The position numbers were made by a program, and so were the translations under genes. From the NCBI RefSeq assembly GCF_018129685.1, contig NZ_JAFCLG010000001.1, positions 1,488,001-1,552,000 on the forward strand: 64,000 nt of DNA, in the 5' to 3' direction. Origin of the DNA: Bradyrhizobium manausense. Its GTDB lineage: Bacteria > Pseudomonadota > Alphaproteobacteria > Rhizobiales > Xanthobacteraceae. Under the pieces are notes generated by a model, which had not been told where the DNA came from, did no database searches, and was given only the letters and a program-made list of their open reading frames with translations. How positions within the stretch are numbered: the stretch's first letter is position 1; each line of letters opens with the position of its first letter. This document shows, piece by piece, positions 34,399-42,690 of the stretch.

Positions 34399-34596
34399 TC
34401 AGCGCGACGTCCTGCGCCGCATGATGGTCTCGATCTCGTCTCTGGCCCGCGCCAGCTCATCGCGCAGCTGGTCACGCTTGCGCAAGAGATCGTTACGCTC
34501 CGCAATCAGCGTCGCGGGCACGGCGATGTCCCGCGAACAGGACGCGCAAACCAGCGCGCGCTCCGCATTTTCGGCCTGGCAGTAAGGACACATCAC
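34399..34596 (-). CDS. Small zinc-ribbon protein with coiled coil
   Basis: 65 residues. The start is GTG at 34596, in a GTGA overlap with the stop of the upstream gene, or the next codon ATG. CPYC and CASC form a zinc ribbon of the same layout as the one in the following membrane protein; a helix (ERNDLLRKRDQLRDELARARDEIETIMRRR) predicted as a coiled coil makes up the rest. It looks like a soluble counterpart of the membrane protein N-terminus, perhaps a product of duplication. Function unknown. Confidence 0.72.
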   Translation of the reverse strand: MMCPYCQAENAERALVCASCSRDIAVPATLIAERNDLLRKRDQLRDELARARDEIETIMRRRTSR

Positions 34597-35042
34597 TTGG
34601 GCGCGACCTTGAGGGTGAAGATGGCCGTGCCCGGCCGCCCGTCGCTGTCCTTGATGTCGACCCTTACGGTGTAATCGCCGGGTGGCAGTTCTGCGTCCTG
34701 CATGTCGATGCCGTCAGCCTTGACAAACGGCTTGACCCGGGGCGTCAGATCGACGTTCGGCGTACGGAGGAAGATCACCTTGACCGACTCAGGATCGATC
34801 TTGGCGCCACCGAACGACTCGAATTTCAATTGGAGCTTCAACGGAGAGGCGACCGAATCGCCAGGCGAGACGAACTCCACCTTGGGGCCGCGCAGGATTC
34901 CGCGCCTGTCGGCCGCGACCGCGCCCTTGGGCGGCGGCAGCTTGGCCTCCTCTTCGGTAATCAATTGCGTTGCCCGCGACGCTCCCGAACACAGGAGACC
35001 TGCTGCGGCAAGTCCGAGAACAATCTTCCACGTCATTGTCAT
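34593..35042 (-). CDS. Exported small beta-rich protein of the CHAT operon
   Basis: 149 residues with an N-terminal signal peptide (TWKIVLGLAAAGLLCSGASRA). The mature part has alternating polar/hydrophobic segments (KVEFVSPGDSVASPLKLQLKFES, KVIFLRTPNVDLTPRVKPF, PGDYTVRVDIKDSDGRPGTAIFTLKV) like an immunoglobulin-type beta sandwich. It contains no cysteine after the signal peptide. Encoded 18 bp after the CHAT gene and overlapping the next gene by four bases. A periplasmic partner or substrate of the CHAT protein is a reasonable guess, not shown by the sequence. Confidence 0.7.
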   Translation of the reverse strand: MTMTWKIVLGLAAAGLLCSGASRATQLITEEEAKLPPPKGAVAADRRGILRGPKVEFVSPGDSVASPLKLQLKFESFGGAKIDPESVKVIFLRTPNVDLTPRVKPFVKADGIDMQDAELPPGDYTVRVDIKDSDGRPGTAIFTLKVAPK

Positions 35043-35060
35043 TCCAATCTTCTCAATCGC

Positions 35061-38000
35061 CTAGCGCACGCCGCCATCGCCGATGATCGTATACGGCGCC
35101 CAGAACAGCGGATGCGCGTAGGCGAACTCGGTCTTTCCTTCGCCGTTCAGGTAACCGGGACCATCGACCAGCGCCATCATGGCCTGCCGCAGTGCTTCGC
35201 TGCGCGACAGTCTTGGGTCGTCGGCCTGCCGCTTGAACAGATCCGTCACCAATTGCCGCGCCGATTGCGAATGCACCGACCAGTTGGTCACGAGCAAGGC
35301 CCGCGTTCCCGCGTAGAAGAACGCGCGGCCAAGACCGGAGGCTGCCTCGGCGCCGGCGCCGGCGCCCGCACCGGTGTTGCAGGCGGACAGGATCACCCAA
35401 TCGGCGTCGAGCTTGAGGCCGAGAATTTCCTCCATGGTGAGGAGACCATCTCCGCTGTCACCCGTCACCGCCGGCGACGACAAGGCGAGAGCCGGCTGCG
35501 TCAGACCGTTGAGCTCGCCCGGCACAAGGCCGTGCGTGGCAAACGCCAGAATCCGGAACCCGGAGAGATTCATCGTCTTCACGGCGCTCTCGGTCGCATT
35601 CTTGCCAAGGAACAGCACCTTCGAGGGATCTGCCTGCAAGGCCAGTGCGATCGATTTGAGCTCGTCGGCCGTATCAGGGAGACGAGGCAACAGACCGAGC
35701 TCGGCGCTGTCGACGCCTTCGAGCTTCGGACTGCTGCGACGCTTGAGCGGCATGCCGCGGGTGACGTTGCCGCCGACATCGGCAACCTGCACCTTGCCGT
35801 CGGCGCTTTCTGCCTCGGCCTGCTGATCCTTGTTGAAATAGGGATCGCCGAACGCCACGAGGTCACCGCGGCCGGGCTTGCCCGGCGGCAGCTGCCGCAG
35901 CGTGCGCAAGGCCGCAGCCGACGGCACCGTCGACACGGCATGGGTCCGCGCCAGCCACGGCACGTTGCGATAGCCGACGAACAGCGGATCCTCGTCCGCC
36001 GCCACCTCGGCCTGTGCCGTCGGCAACAGCGACAGCGGCAACAGCCCCAGTGCGCCGTTGGTCACCACGATCAGGTTCTTCGCTGGCTTCCATCCGCCCT
36101 CGACCGGCTTCAACAACAGCTCATAGAGCTCGTAACCGAGCTTCAGATCGAACGGCGGAATGTCCGAGATCATTGCCGCCTGCGGCTCGAGCGCCTCGCG
36201 CAGCTTGCGGATCTTGGTTTCGATATCGCCGACGCTGGCCTTGACGGCGGCGAACGCCACCGGGCCCGACTTCGGCACAGCCCAGACGAAGCTGCCATTC
36301 TGGCCGAAATAGAACGACAACATCGCTTCATTGTCCGACAGCGTCGCCCGGATCTCGGCGACGCTCGGAGGCTTCGGCGAGACCAGATCGGCGTAGGACG
36401 GAAACTTCTGCTTGATCTCCTGGCGCGCCTTGTCGCGTTCACCACGCAACGCCGTGATCGAAGCCTGGATCTGCTGCGCTCCCTTCTCGTCGCGCTCCGC
36501 AGAGGGAATGGCGAGAACGTTGTTGAGCGTGCCGAGCTGGGCGTTGACCTGCTTGGTGAGATCCTGCTCCTTGCGCACGAGCTCGGCCAGCGCGGGATCC
36601 TTGGCGGCGGCTCGTGCGCTGGAGGCCGCCAGCGCCTGCTGCACGGAGCGGCCGCGGATGGCATCCGCCAGACTGAAGGTCTCCTCGCCGACGCCGCCGC
36701 CGGTGCCCTCGGCCCGCGCGAGCAGCAGCAGATAGCTCTCGACGATGGCCTGTAGCCGCTGGCTGCGCGCCGCCACCACGGTCGTGTTCTCGTCGTCGGC
36801 ATTCTCGTTCGCATTCGCCATCATGACCGGAATGGCGGCCTTGAACTCGCGGATCGCGTCGGCATCGCGCCTTGCGCGCATCAATCCGATCGCCAGGGTG
36901 CCGCGCGCCGACGCCGCATCGAAATGGTTCTCGCCGACCCGCCCGATCTGCTTCTTGACCAGTTGCTCTGCGGCGGCGATGCCGGCCTCGAGCTGCCCGG
37001 AATTGTAGAGCGCGAGAATGCGCGCCGGATTGAGCTCGATCACCTGGCGGCGCTGTGGATCCCAATTGGCGACCGCCTTGTCGATCCGCGCGAACATCTC
37101 GTTGGCTTCGGCATTCTTGCGCTGGAGATTCAGAATACCGGCAAGCTGCGCGAGCAGCTGCACGGTCGACTGCGAATCCTCGGGTACGCCGACCGTCTTG
37201 TTGATCTCGAGCGCGACGCGGCCGAGCTGTTCGGCTTCGTCGTAACGGCCCTCGTCGACCAGAATTCCGGCCAATCCCATTACGTAACGCGGCGTCACCG
37301 GGTTGTACTTGCCGGTGTCCTTCAGGCGCGACAACAGCGCCCGGCGCGCATCGACCTCGGCTTCGGCAAGCCTGCCCTGCCGCGCCTTCATGCGCGCCTG
37401 GCTCAGAACCATATAGTCGATTGCCTGCAACATAACGGTTTCAGCGGGAGGATTGTCCGACTCCATCACGGCCTTCATGCCTGCGCGCTTGCGCTGCTCG
37501 GCCAGGCGATAGGAGGCTTCGCCTTCCTTGAATTGCCCGCGCGCCTCGAAAATCATGGCGCGGGTACCTTCGATTTCCGCCTCCCAATTCTGTCCCATCT
37601 TCGCGTAGTTGGCGCGCCATCCGGGAAGGCCGCTGGTGCGAGCCTCCTGGATGCCCGCCAGGCTGCGGCGCAGATAGCCCTCGGCCTGCGGAATATCGCC
37701 CATTTGAATGAGAATGCCGGCAATCGAGCGATTGGCGTTGAAGAGATACCCCTTTGCGCCCGGCACGGTGGCGACCTCGCGCAACTGCCTCTGCATGATC
37801 TCGAGCGCGCGCCTTGGATCGCCGACGGCCGAATATTGGATGGCGGCAAGCTGTGTCAACCGGCCCATCATATTTGCGCTGATGGCGCCGCGTCCCACCT
37901 CGACGGCCTTGTTGGCGTCGGCGATGGATTCGGCGAGCCGTCCGAGCTGGGCGCGCGCATTGGCACGATCGAAATAGAACTGGGCGAGATCCTCGCGGGA

Positions 38001-38480
38001 CTCCTTGCCCGTGGGCGTCGAATCCGCGTCCGCCTTCAGTTCCGCAATCAGCTTCTCGTTCGGCTTTTCGCTGTCGAGGATCGCGGTGATGTCGGAGATG
38101 GTGCGCGGCGGCGCGACGAAGTCCTTGGGCAGTGCGGTCCCCGGCGCCAGCTTGGGCGCCTCTTCCTTCGGCACCTCGACGGCAACATTGGCGCGTCCGT
38201 TCGCGGCATTGAGCGCGGCGAGCACACAAGCATGGACCTGTGGCTTGGCCTTGGCGCGGCACCCCTCGACATCGGCACCGGCCTTGCGACCGCCCTGGGC
38301 CTGCATGCAGGCTTGCACGATCGGCTTGCCGACCGTCATCCGGCAGTTCTCGCGCGCGGCCTCCTGGGTCAGCGCGGCCGCCGAGCCGGTCGATCCGAGC
38401 AGAACGGCAAGGAGAAGCAGGTGTCGCGGCAGGGTGACATCCAGACGGCTCTTAAACGGACTCGTGGCGTCCAAGCTCAT
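35061..38480 (-). CDS. Exported TPR-CHAT protein (caspase-like cysteine protease)
   Basis: 1139 residues. An N-terminal hydrophobic stretch (RHLLLLAVLLGSTGSAAA) looks like a signal peptide. Then come two similar Cys-X10/11-Cys hairpins (ENCRMTVGKPIVQAC and EGCRAKAKPQVHAC), which would form disulfides outside the cytoplasm. Residues about 150-620 are helical TPR-like repeats; about 650-760 a coiled-coil region; the C-terminal 350 residues are a CHAT domain with catalytic His983 (FATHGLV) and Cys1034 (ILSACNTG), both intact. CHAT proteases act in defence and cell-death systems or on unknown targets; an exported version in an operon with a beta-sandwich protein and zinc-ribbon proteins is not one I recognise. 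Confidence 0.87.
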   Translation of the reverse strand: MSLDATSPFKSRLDVTLPRHLLLLAVLLGSTGSAAALTQEAARENCRMTVGKPIVQACMQAQGGRKAGADVEGCRAKAKPQVHACVLAALNAANGRANVAVEVPKEEAPKLAPGTALPKDFVAPPRTISDITAILDSEKPNEKLIAELKADADSTPTGKESREDLAQFYFDRANARAQLGRLAESIADANKAVEVGRGAISANMMGRLTQLAAIQYSAVGDPRRALEIMQRQLREVATVPGAKGYLFNANRSIAGILIQMGDIPQAEGYLRRSLAGIQEARTSGLPGWRANYAKMGQNWEAEIEGTRAMIFEARGQFKEGEASYRLAEQRKRAGMKAVMESDNPPAETVMLQAIDYMVLSQARMKARQGRLAEAEVDARRALLSRLKDTGKYNPVTPRYVMGLAGILVDEGRYDEAEQLGRVALEINKTVGVPEDSQSTVQLLAQLAGILNLQRKNAEANEMFARIDKAVANWDPQRRQVIELNPARILALYNSGQLEAGIAAAEQLVKKQIGRVGENHFDAASARGTLAIGLMRARRDADAIREFKAAIPVMMANANENADDENTTVVAARSQRLQAIVESYLLLLARAEGTGGGVGEETFSLADAIRGRSVQQALAASSARAAAKDPALAELVRKEQDLTKQVNAQLGTLNNVLAIPSAERDEKGAQQIQASITALRGERDKARQEIKQKFPSYADLVSPKPPSVAEIRATLSDNEAMLSFYFGQNGSFVWAVPKSGPVAFAAVKASVGDIETKIRKLREALEPQAAMISDIPPFDLKLGYELYELLLKPVEGGWKPAKNLIVVTNGALGLLPLSLLPTAQAEVAADEDPLFVGYRNVPWLARTHAVSTVPSAAALRTLRQLPPGKPGRGDLVAFGDPYFNKDQQAEAESADGKVQVADVGGNVTRGMPLKRRSSPKLEGVDSAELGLLPRLPDTADELKSIALALQADPSKVLFLGKNATESAVKTMNLSGFRILAFATHGLVPGELNGLTQPALALSSPAVTGDSGDGLLTMEEILGLKLDADWVILSACNTGAGAGAGAEAASGLGRAFFYAGTRALLVTNWSVHSQSARQLVTDLFKRQADDPRLSRSEALRQAMMALVDGPGYLNGEGKTEFAYAHPLFWAPYTIIGDGGVR

Positions 38481-38575
38481 CGCGGAGGACCTTCGGCTGA
38501 AATGACTTGAAGAAACGCGACAATCCTACCCCTATAGCTCGGGAGGACAAGCACCAATCAGGGCGGTGTCGGAAT

Positions 38576-39535
38576 ATGATCAGGAGGGTTGGCGGCTACG
38601 GCTGGCACCGGTTCCGCGCGGGCCTGCACGGGCTGATCGCGCTCGCCGCCGGGCTGGTCGCCGGCTGCGATCTCGCACGTGCAGCGGACGGGCCGGAATG
38701 GAAGGCCGCGGTCTGGGAGCCCGAGGCGATCTACCGCGGAGCAACGATAGCACCGGACCTCGTTCTTCCCGACGTCGTCGAGACGGTCGACCGGCTTGCG
38801 ACGCCACGGATGGCGTTGATCAAGCCAGCCGGCTCCGGCCGGTTTCCGGCCATCGTCCTCATGCACCAGTGCGGCGGGCTGAACGTTGCGGTTGCGGCGT
38901 GGGCTCGGGCCGCCGCCTCGCACGGCTATGTCGTCCTGCTTGTCGACAGCCTCGCCCCGCGCAACGTCAAGAGCGTCTGCTTCGGTCCCCAAAACGGCGT
39001 GAATTTCTTTCGGGGCGCGCGGGATGCGCTGCAAGCGGCCGATCACCTGCGACGAATGCCCGATGTCGATCCGCAACGAATTGCGCTCGTCGGCTTTTCG
39101 TGGGGCGCGATGGTGGGCTTGCTGGCCGCCAGCCCCCACTACGTCGATGCGTTGAAGTCGGGCCCGGGATTTGCGGCTGTCGCCAGCTTTTATCCCGGCT
39201 GTTTCCGCATCACGCCGCAAGAACGACCGCCATACGACCTGGTCAATCCGGATGTTTCACGACCGCTTCTGGTCTTGATGGGCGATGCAGACACCGAGAC
39301 GCCTGCGCAGCAATGCATCGCCAGGCTCGAAGTCCTCAAGCGAAGCGGCGCTCCCGTCGAATGGCATCTCTATGCCGGCGCGACGCACTGCTGGGACTGT
39401 CAGCACCTCGACGGCCTCGACAAGATCGACGTGCGCGGCGATCACGTCGAATATCATTTCCGTCAGGACGTGACCGACGATTCCCGGCGCAGGCTGTTCG
39501 AGTTTCTTGACCGGACCATGCCCGGACGGCCGTAG
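38576..39535 (+). CDS. Dienelactone hydrolase-like alpha/beta hydrolase, exported
   Basis: About 319 residues from the ATG at 38576; the upstream extension of the frame looks non-coding. The N-terminus (GLIALAAGLVAGCDLARAA) is a signal peptide and could be a lipobox (VAGC). The hydrolase core has nucleophile Ser in GFSWGAMVG, acid Asp in LMGDADTET and His in AGATHCWD. Dienelactone hydrolase proper uses Cys at the nucleophile; this is the Ser form, seen in many periplasmic relatives. A cluster of cysteines (VCFGPQ, PGCF, QQC, HCWDC) may form disulfides. Substrate unknown. Confidence 0.84.
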   Translation: MIRRVGGYGWHRFRAGLHGLIALAAGLVAGCDLARAADGPEWKAAVWEPEAIYRGATIAPDLVLPDVVETVDRLATPRMALIKPAGSGRFPAIVLMHQCGGLNVAVAAWARAAASHGYVVLLVDSLAPRNVKSVCFGPQNGVNFFRGARDALQAADHLRRMPDVDPQRIALVGFSWGAMVGLLAASPHYVDALKSGPGFAAVASFYPGCFRITPQERPPYDLVNPDVSRPLLVLMGDADTETPAQQCIARLEVLKRSGAPVEWHLYAGATHCWDCQHLDGLDKIDVRGDHVEYHFRQDVTDDSRRRLFEFLDRTMPGRP

Positions 39536-39545
39536 CGGCTGGCGC

Positions 39546-40307
39546 TCAGCCCTTCGAGACGACCGCGCGGCCGTAAGGGGGCTGCGACTGAACCGGCGGA
39601 TTGGCGGTCTGGGCCGCGAGCTCGCCGATCAGGCGATCGGCGTCGGCCGCCATGCTGTCGGGCGCCTGGATCACCAGCCGCTCCAGCGCCCAGCGATAGG
39701 ACGAGACGCGCTGCTCGAGCGATTGCTGCACCCACTGGACGATCAGCGCGTTCTCCTGCATGCGCGCGACGGCGTCGGCCTTCTCGCGCGGCGAGAGCTC
39801 GGAGACGCGCGCCATGCTGGCCTCGCGCTTCCTGTCGAGATCGATGACCCGGATGGCGCAGCCGAAGAACGGTTCGAACCGCGTGATGTCGTTGCGCACG
39901 TCCTCGATCAGCTGCGCATAGCGCGAGGAATGCGAGCGGTGCGGCTCGTCGATCAGCGTGCGCCCGTACATGGTGCGGTCGAACACGACCTTCTGATGCC
40001 ACGGCGACGGCAAGGCTCTGTAATCGCCGAACACGCTCTTCCAGGCCGGACGCGACAGCGGCGGCTCGATCATGGGATAAGCGAGGTCGCGAAGCTGGCG
40101 CTCCTCGTCGGTGAGCTGGAATTGGGAGGCCTTCAGGCCAAGACTGCCGGTGACTTCCGTGCCGAGCCAGCGATGCATGTCGTCGCTGCGCATGTCGGCA
40201 CGGGTGCGGCCGAAATCACCGCCGCTGCAGGCGGCGAGCGATGCGCCCGTCAGCGTCAGCAGGATGGCCGTTACGAGCTTGCGAATCTGGCGGATGGAAT
40301 CCGGCAT
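39546..40307 (-). CDS. Conserved lipoprotein of unknown function
   Basis: 253 residues with a lipoprotein signal (LVTAILLTLTGASLAACSG, lipobox LAAC). The mature part is mostly helical and charged, with RRYAQLIEDVRNDITRFEPFF-like helices and a single later Cys (GCAIRVID). It contains FQLTDEERQLRDLAYPMIEPP, which looks like a conserved start of the soluble domain. I know of no function. It is convergent with the hydrolase gene, ten bases apart, and follows a small gene transcribed in the same direction. Confidence 0.75.
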   Translation of the reverse strand: MPDSIRQIRKLVTAILLTLTGASLAACSGGDFGRTRADMRSDDMHRWLGTEVTGSLGLKASQFQLTDEERQLRDLAYPMIEPPLSRPAWKSVFGDYRALPSPWHQKVVFDRTMYGRTLIDEPHRSHSSRYAQLIEDVRNDITRFEPFFGCAIRVIDLDRKREASMARVSELSPREKADAVARMQENALIVQWVQQSLEQRVSSYRWALERLVIQAPDSMAADADRLIGELAAQTANPPVQSQPPYGRAVVSKG

Positions 40308-40322
40308 TGCAAATGCCGGGAC

Positions 40323-40511
40323 TTAGCGGCGACGACGACGGCGCCCCGGCGCAGTGCCCGCCTCCGGTCCACGATCGCCGCTGGTTTCGTCCGCCTCGCG
40401 CTCGATCCGGATGACGGGAAGGATCAGGATCGTTCCCATGTCCGCGCGCGGTGTGACGTCCCCCGACGAGCCCACCCGGCGACCGGCCGGAAATTCGATG
40501 ATGGTCCCCAT
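40323..40511 (-). CDS. Small conserved protein, MGTI-repeat type
   Basis: 62 residues starting MGTIIEFPAGRRVG; a second similar segment MGTILILPVIRIE begins at residue 25, so the protein looks internally duplicated. The C-terminus is six arginines (GRRRRRR), suggesting nucleic-acid or acidic-surface binding. The start codon lies in a 13-bp perfect tandem duplication that also contains the purine-rich ribosome site. Too short for a family assignment; likely co-transcribed with the lipoprotein 15 bp downstream. Confidence 0.5.
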   Translation of the reverse strand: MGTIIEFPAGRRVGSSGDVTPRADMGTILILPVIRIEREADETSGDRGPEAGTAPGRRRRRR

Positions 40512-40535
40512 GTCAGCTCTCTATGTCAGCTCTCT
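40510..40535. repeat. 13-bp perfect tandem duplication over a start codon
   Basis: Two copies of ATGTCAGCTCTCT (plus strand) at 40510-40522 and 40523-40535. On the minus strand each copy reads AGAGAGCTGACAT, so the ribosome site is duplicated just before the ATG of the small MGTI gene. Confidence 0.85.
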
Positions 40536-40777
40536 CGATTGCCGCGCGACCGAACGCGCCCCTGCAACATGCGAGCATTAGGATCAGTTTATGGTTAACG
40601 GGGTGTAAACACGCCCTTTGAACCGTAGCCGCACGGGCCGACCCGGGGTCGTCCCGCAACGACACGAGACCGCTTGAAAAGGGCTGGTCTGCTTCACATC
40701 TCGTTTTCCTTAACGAGCCTTTAAAGGAAGCGCTGATAGGCTGAGACAACAGTTCTTCCCGAGTTGCGTACGCCTCC

Positions 40778-41755
40778 ATGACCAAGTCGCTGTTTCCCGG
40801 ATTCGACGGGCTGATGACGCTCTCCCGCCGCGAGGGCGTGGATGTTCGCCCCACCCTGCTGCGCGTGCTGACCGATCTCTACGTCCAGGCGCCCACCCAC
40901 AGCGAGGACGAGCAGCGGCAATTCATCGAGCTTGCGACGCGGCTGATCGACCAGGTCGACGACGCGACACGCGCGTCCGTCAAGGCAAAGCTTGCGATCT
41001 ATCCGCACACGCCGGTCCCGGTCCTGCAGAAGCTCGGCCTCGTCGCGGCGCAAGAAGGCCGCCGGGTGCCGCTCGCGCGCGAAATCCCGCGTCCTGCGCC
41101 CGCTCCCTCACCTGCCCGCGCGCCGACCGAGGCGGAAGCGCGCATGGCCGCGAACATGGCGATGCAGCCGAAGGAGGCGGCCGAAATCCACGACATGTTC
41201 TTCCGCGCCGATGCAAACCAGCGCGCGCTGATCCTGCACAATCTGGCGCAGACGCCGCTGAAGGCGGCTCCGCGGATTCCGACCGTGCACACCAAGCGCG
41301 CGATCCAGATCCTCGAGATGGCCGCGATTGCGGGCGATGTCGACAGTTTCACTTACGAGCTCGGCGACACCCTGATCCTGCCCTCGCGCGTCGCCACCGA
41401 GATCGTCGACGATGCCGGCGGCGAGGCGCTTGCGGTCGCGGCGCGCGCGCTCGACATGCCGAGCCCGAACTTCCAGCGCATCCTGCTGTTCTTCAAGCCG
41501 GAGATCGGCAACTCCGTGGATGCGGTCTACCGGCTGTCGCGGCTCTATGACCGCCTCAGCGAGCGCTCCGCGCTGGTGATGCTGGCGGCCTGGCGCGGCT
41601 CGACGCTCGCCGTCACGCGCGCCAAGTATCAGCCCTCGCTGCACGACAGCGACCGACAGCGCGCCCGCGCGAGTGCAAGCCAGACGCGGCCGAGCGTGCA
41701 GCCAGGCTCGATGCCGGCCGTGCGCACGGGCAGCGGCGGGTCGTCGGAGCGCTAG
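40778..41755 (+). CDS. DUF2336 domain protein
   Basis: 325 residues. The body is a helical-repeat protein of the DUF2336 type, with ARLIDQVDDATRASVKAKLAIYPHTPVPVLQKL near the N-terminus and later ALVMLAAWRGSTLAVTRAKY. DUF2336 proteins are typical of Alphaproteobacteria and resemble HEAT-like scaffolds; their roles are unknown. A Pro/Ala-rich linker (about residues 105-120) separates two helical parts. The C-terminal 30 residues are disordered. The 266 bp upstream hold no other gene. Its stop shares a CTAG with the convergent DUF1491 gene. Confidence 0.85.
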   Translation: MTKSLFPGFDGLMTLSRREGVDVRPTLLRVLTDLYVQAPTHSEDEQRQFIELATRLIDQVDDATRASVKAKLAIYPHTPVPVLQKLGLVAAQEGRRVPLAREIPRPAPAPSPARAPTEAEARMAANMAMQPKEAAEIHDMFFRADANQRALILHNLAQTPLKAAPRIPTVHTKRAIQILEMAAIAGDVDSFTYELGDTLILPSRVATEIVDDAGGEALAVAARALDMPSPNFQRILLFFKPEIGNSVDAVYRLSRLYDRLSERSALVMLAAWRGSTLAVTRAKYQPSLHDSDRQRARASASQTRPSVQPGSMPAVRTGSGGSSER

Positions 41756-42096
41756 GGCTTCGCCAGTTCCAGGAAATGCCGCCCGGCCCGGTCCTCGGTC
41801 TCGACGATCCAAGCGTCCGGATCGAAGCGGAGCTCCTTGGTCAGGCGCTCTTCGACAGCGGGCTCAGGCACCGGCTGCGGCGCCATCGGCACGAAGAAGC
41901 GGTCGACCGGGCGGTCGTCGTCATAAGAGGTCTGCGGCGCCGGCACGTAGAGCATCGCGTTGCCGTCGAGCAGCGACACCTTGACGAACACCGCGCCCGC
42001 CTCCTCGGCGCCGCGATGGCGCACCGCGCCGAAGACGCCTTCGGTCTGGCACCGGCGCAAATAGGCAGAGACCCAGATGTTCGATTTCAATCGCAT
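41752..42096 (-). CDS. DUF1491 family protein
   Basis: 114 residues: MRLKSNIWVSAYLRRCQTEGVFGAV, then GAVFVKVSLLDGNAMLYVPAP and a C-terminal DAWIVETEDRAGRHFLEL. This is the DUF1491 pattern of a small alpha+beta protein in Alphaproteobacteria. The conserved KSN-WVSAYLRR opening supports the start. The function is unknown. It ends in the same CTAG as the DUF2336 gene and starts three bases after the brnA stop on the same strand. Confidence 0.85.
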   Translation of the reverse strand: MRLKSNIWVSAYLRRCQTEGVFGAVRHRGAEEAGAVFVKVSLLDGNAMLYVPAPQTSYDDDRPVDRFFVPMAPQPVPEPAVEERLTKELRFDPDAWIVETEDRAGRHFLELAKP

Positions 42097-42099
42097 CGA

Positions 42100-42393
42100 C
42101 TAACCAGTGTCAGAACTGCGCTTGCGCTTCACTATCTTGACGAGGGTTTCATCAATACGGCTCTGCCAACCCGGGCCTTCCGCCTTGAAATAGTCGACGA
42201 CGTCAGGACTCAGACGTAAAGTCACTTGTTGCTTTGTCGGGGCTCTGTTGGGACCGCGGCCTTTCCGCATGGTCGGAAAGACCTCATCGAAAGTCTTTGC
42301 CCTGACAAAGTCGTCCTTAGTCCATTCCGGATTGTCACTCACCGCACGCATGTCACGTGCAGTGTAGCGCTTCTTAGCGACGGTTTTCCTCAT
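42100..42393 (-). CDS. brnA: BrnA antitoxin
   Basis: 97 residues from the ATG at 42393; the longer frame upstream is a shadow of brnT. The C-terminal half, QVTLRLSPDVVDYFKAEGPGWQSRIDETL, is a ribbon-helix-helix DNA-binding domain as in BrnA, which neutralises BrnT and represses the operon. The N-terminus (KKRYTARDMRAVSDNPEWTKDDF) is the usual BrnA lead-in. Its start overlaps the brnT stop by 20 bp, the normal toxin-first order of this type II system. Confidence 0.9.
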   Translation of the reverse strand: MRKTVAKKRYTARDMRAVSDNPEWTKDDFVRAKTFDEVFPTMRKGRGPNRAPTKQQVTLRLSPDVVDYFKAEGPGWQSRIDETLVKIVKRKRSSDTG

Positions 42394-42664
42394 AGAGCTT
42401 CCTTTCCTTCTTGCTGGCAGCGCGCATGCTGATGATGCTGACGCCCTCGGATCCCCGGGTCGCAAAGATGACCGAGACGACGCCACGGATCGTGATGCCG
42501 ATCGCGCGCCATCGGTTGCCATAGGTGGCCATAGGTGGCCATAGGTGGCCATAGGTGGCCAAAACCAAGGCATTGTCGAAGAAGGCTTCGTTGAGATCAG
42601 CGAAATCCATCCCGTGCTTGTCGAGATTGGCTCGGCGCTTTGGCTCGTCCCAAACGATTTTCAC
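42374..42664 (-). CDS. brnT: BrnT ribonuclease toxin, with internal tandem-repeat insertion
   Basis: 96 residues. It begins KIVWDEPKRRANLDKHGMDF and ends SIISMRAASKKERKLYEE, both diagnostic for BrnT, an RNase of the RelE fold that stops translation. In the middle, VLATYG is followed by an extra ten residues HLWPPMATYG and then NRWRAIG. The insertion comes from three additional copies of a 10-bp unit, so the frame is restored only because three copies equal 30 bp. Whether the toxin still works is open. Upstream lies a perfect palindrome, probably the BrnA operator. Confidence 0.88.
   Translation of the reverse strand: MKIVWDEPKRRANLDKHGMDFADLNEAFFDNALVLATYGHLWPPMATYGNRWRAIGITIRGVVSVIFATRGSEGVSIISMRAASKKERKLYEENRR
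42521..42560. repeat. Four-copy 10-bp tandem repeat inside brnT
   Basis: Four perfect head-to-tail copies of ATAGGTGGCC, with a partial copy (GTTGCC) just before. On the minus strand the unit is read in all three frames across 30 bp. Gain or loss of one or two copies would shift the brnT frame. Confidence 0.97.
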
Positions 42665-42668
42665 AATA

Positions 42669-42690
42669 TTATTTTGTAACTACAAAATAA
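42669..42690. promoter_or_regulatory. Perfect palindrome upstream of brnT, likely BrnA operator
   Basis: Arms TTATTTTGTA and TACAAAATAA separated by AC, four bases before the brnT start. It is strikingly A/T-rich for this GC-rich region. BrnA is an autorepressor, so this is its expected binding site. Confidence 0.7.

Noticed and set aside
34830..38510. Two long plus-strand frames (641 and 528 codons) opposite the CHAT gene
   Set aside because: Antisense shadows of a GC-rich gene; the minus strand has signal peptide, TPR and CHAT motifs.
42521..42560. The 10-bp repeat array as a CRISPR or iteron origin
   Set aside because: Units are contiguous without spacers, too short for CRISPR, and lie inside the brnT coding frame, not near replication genes.
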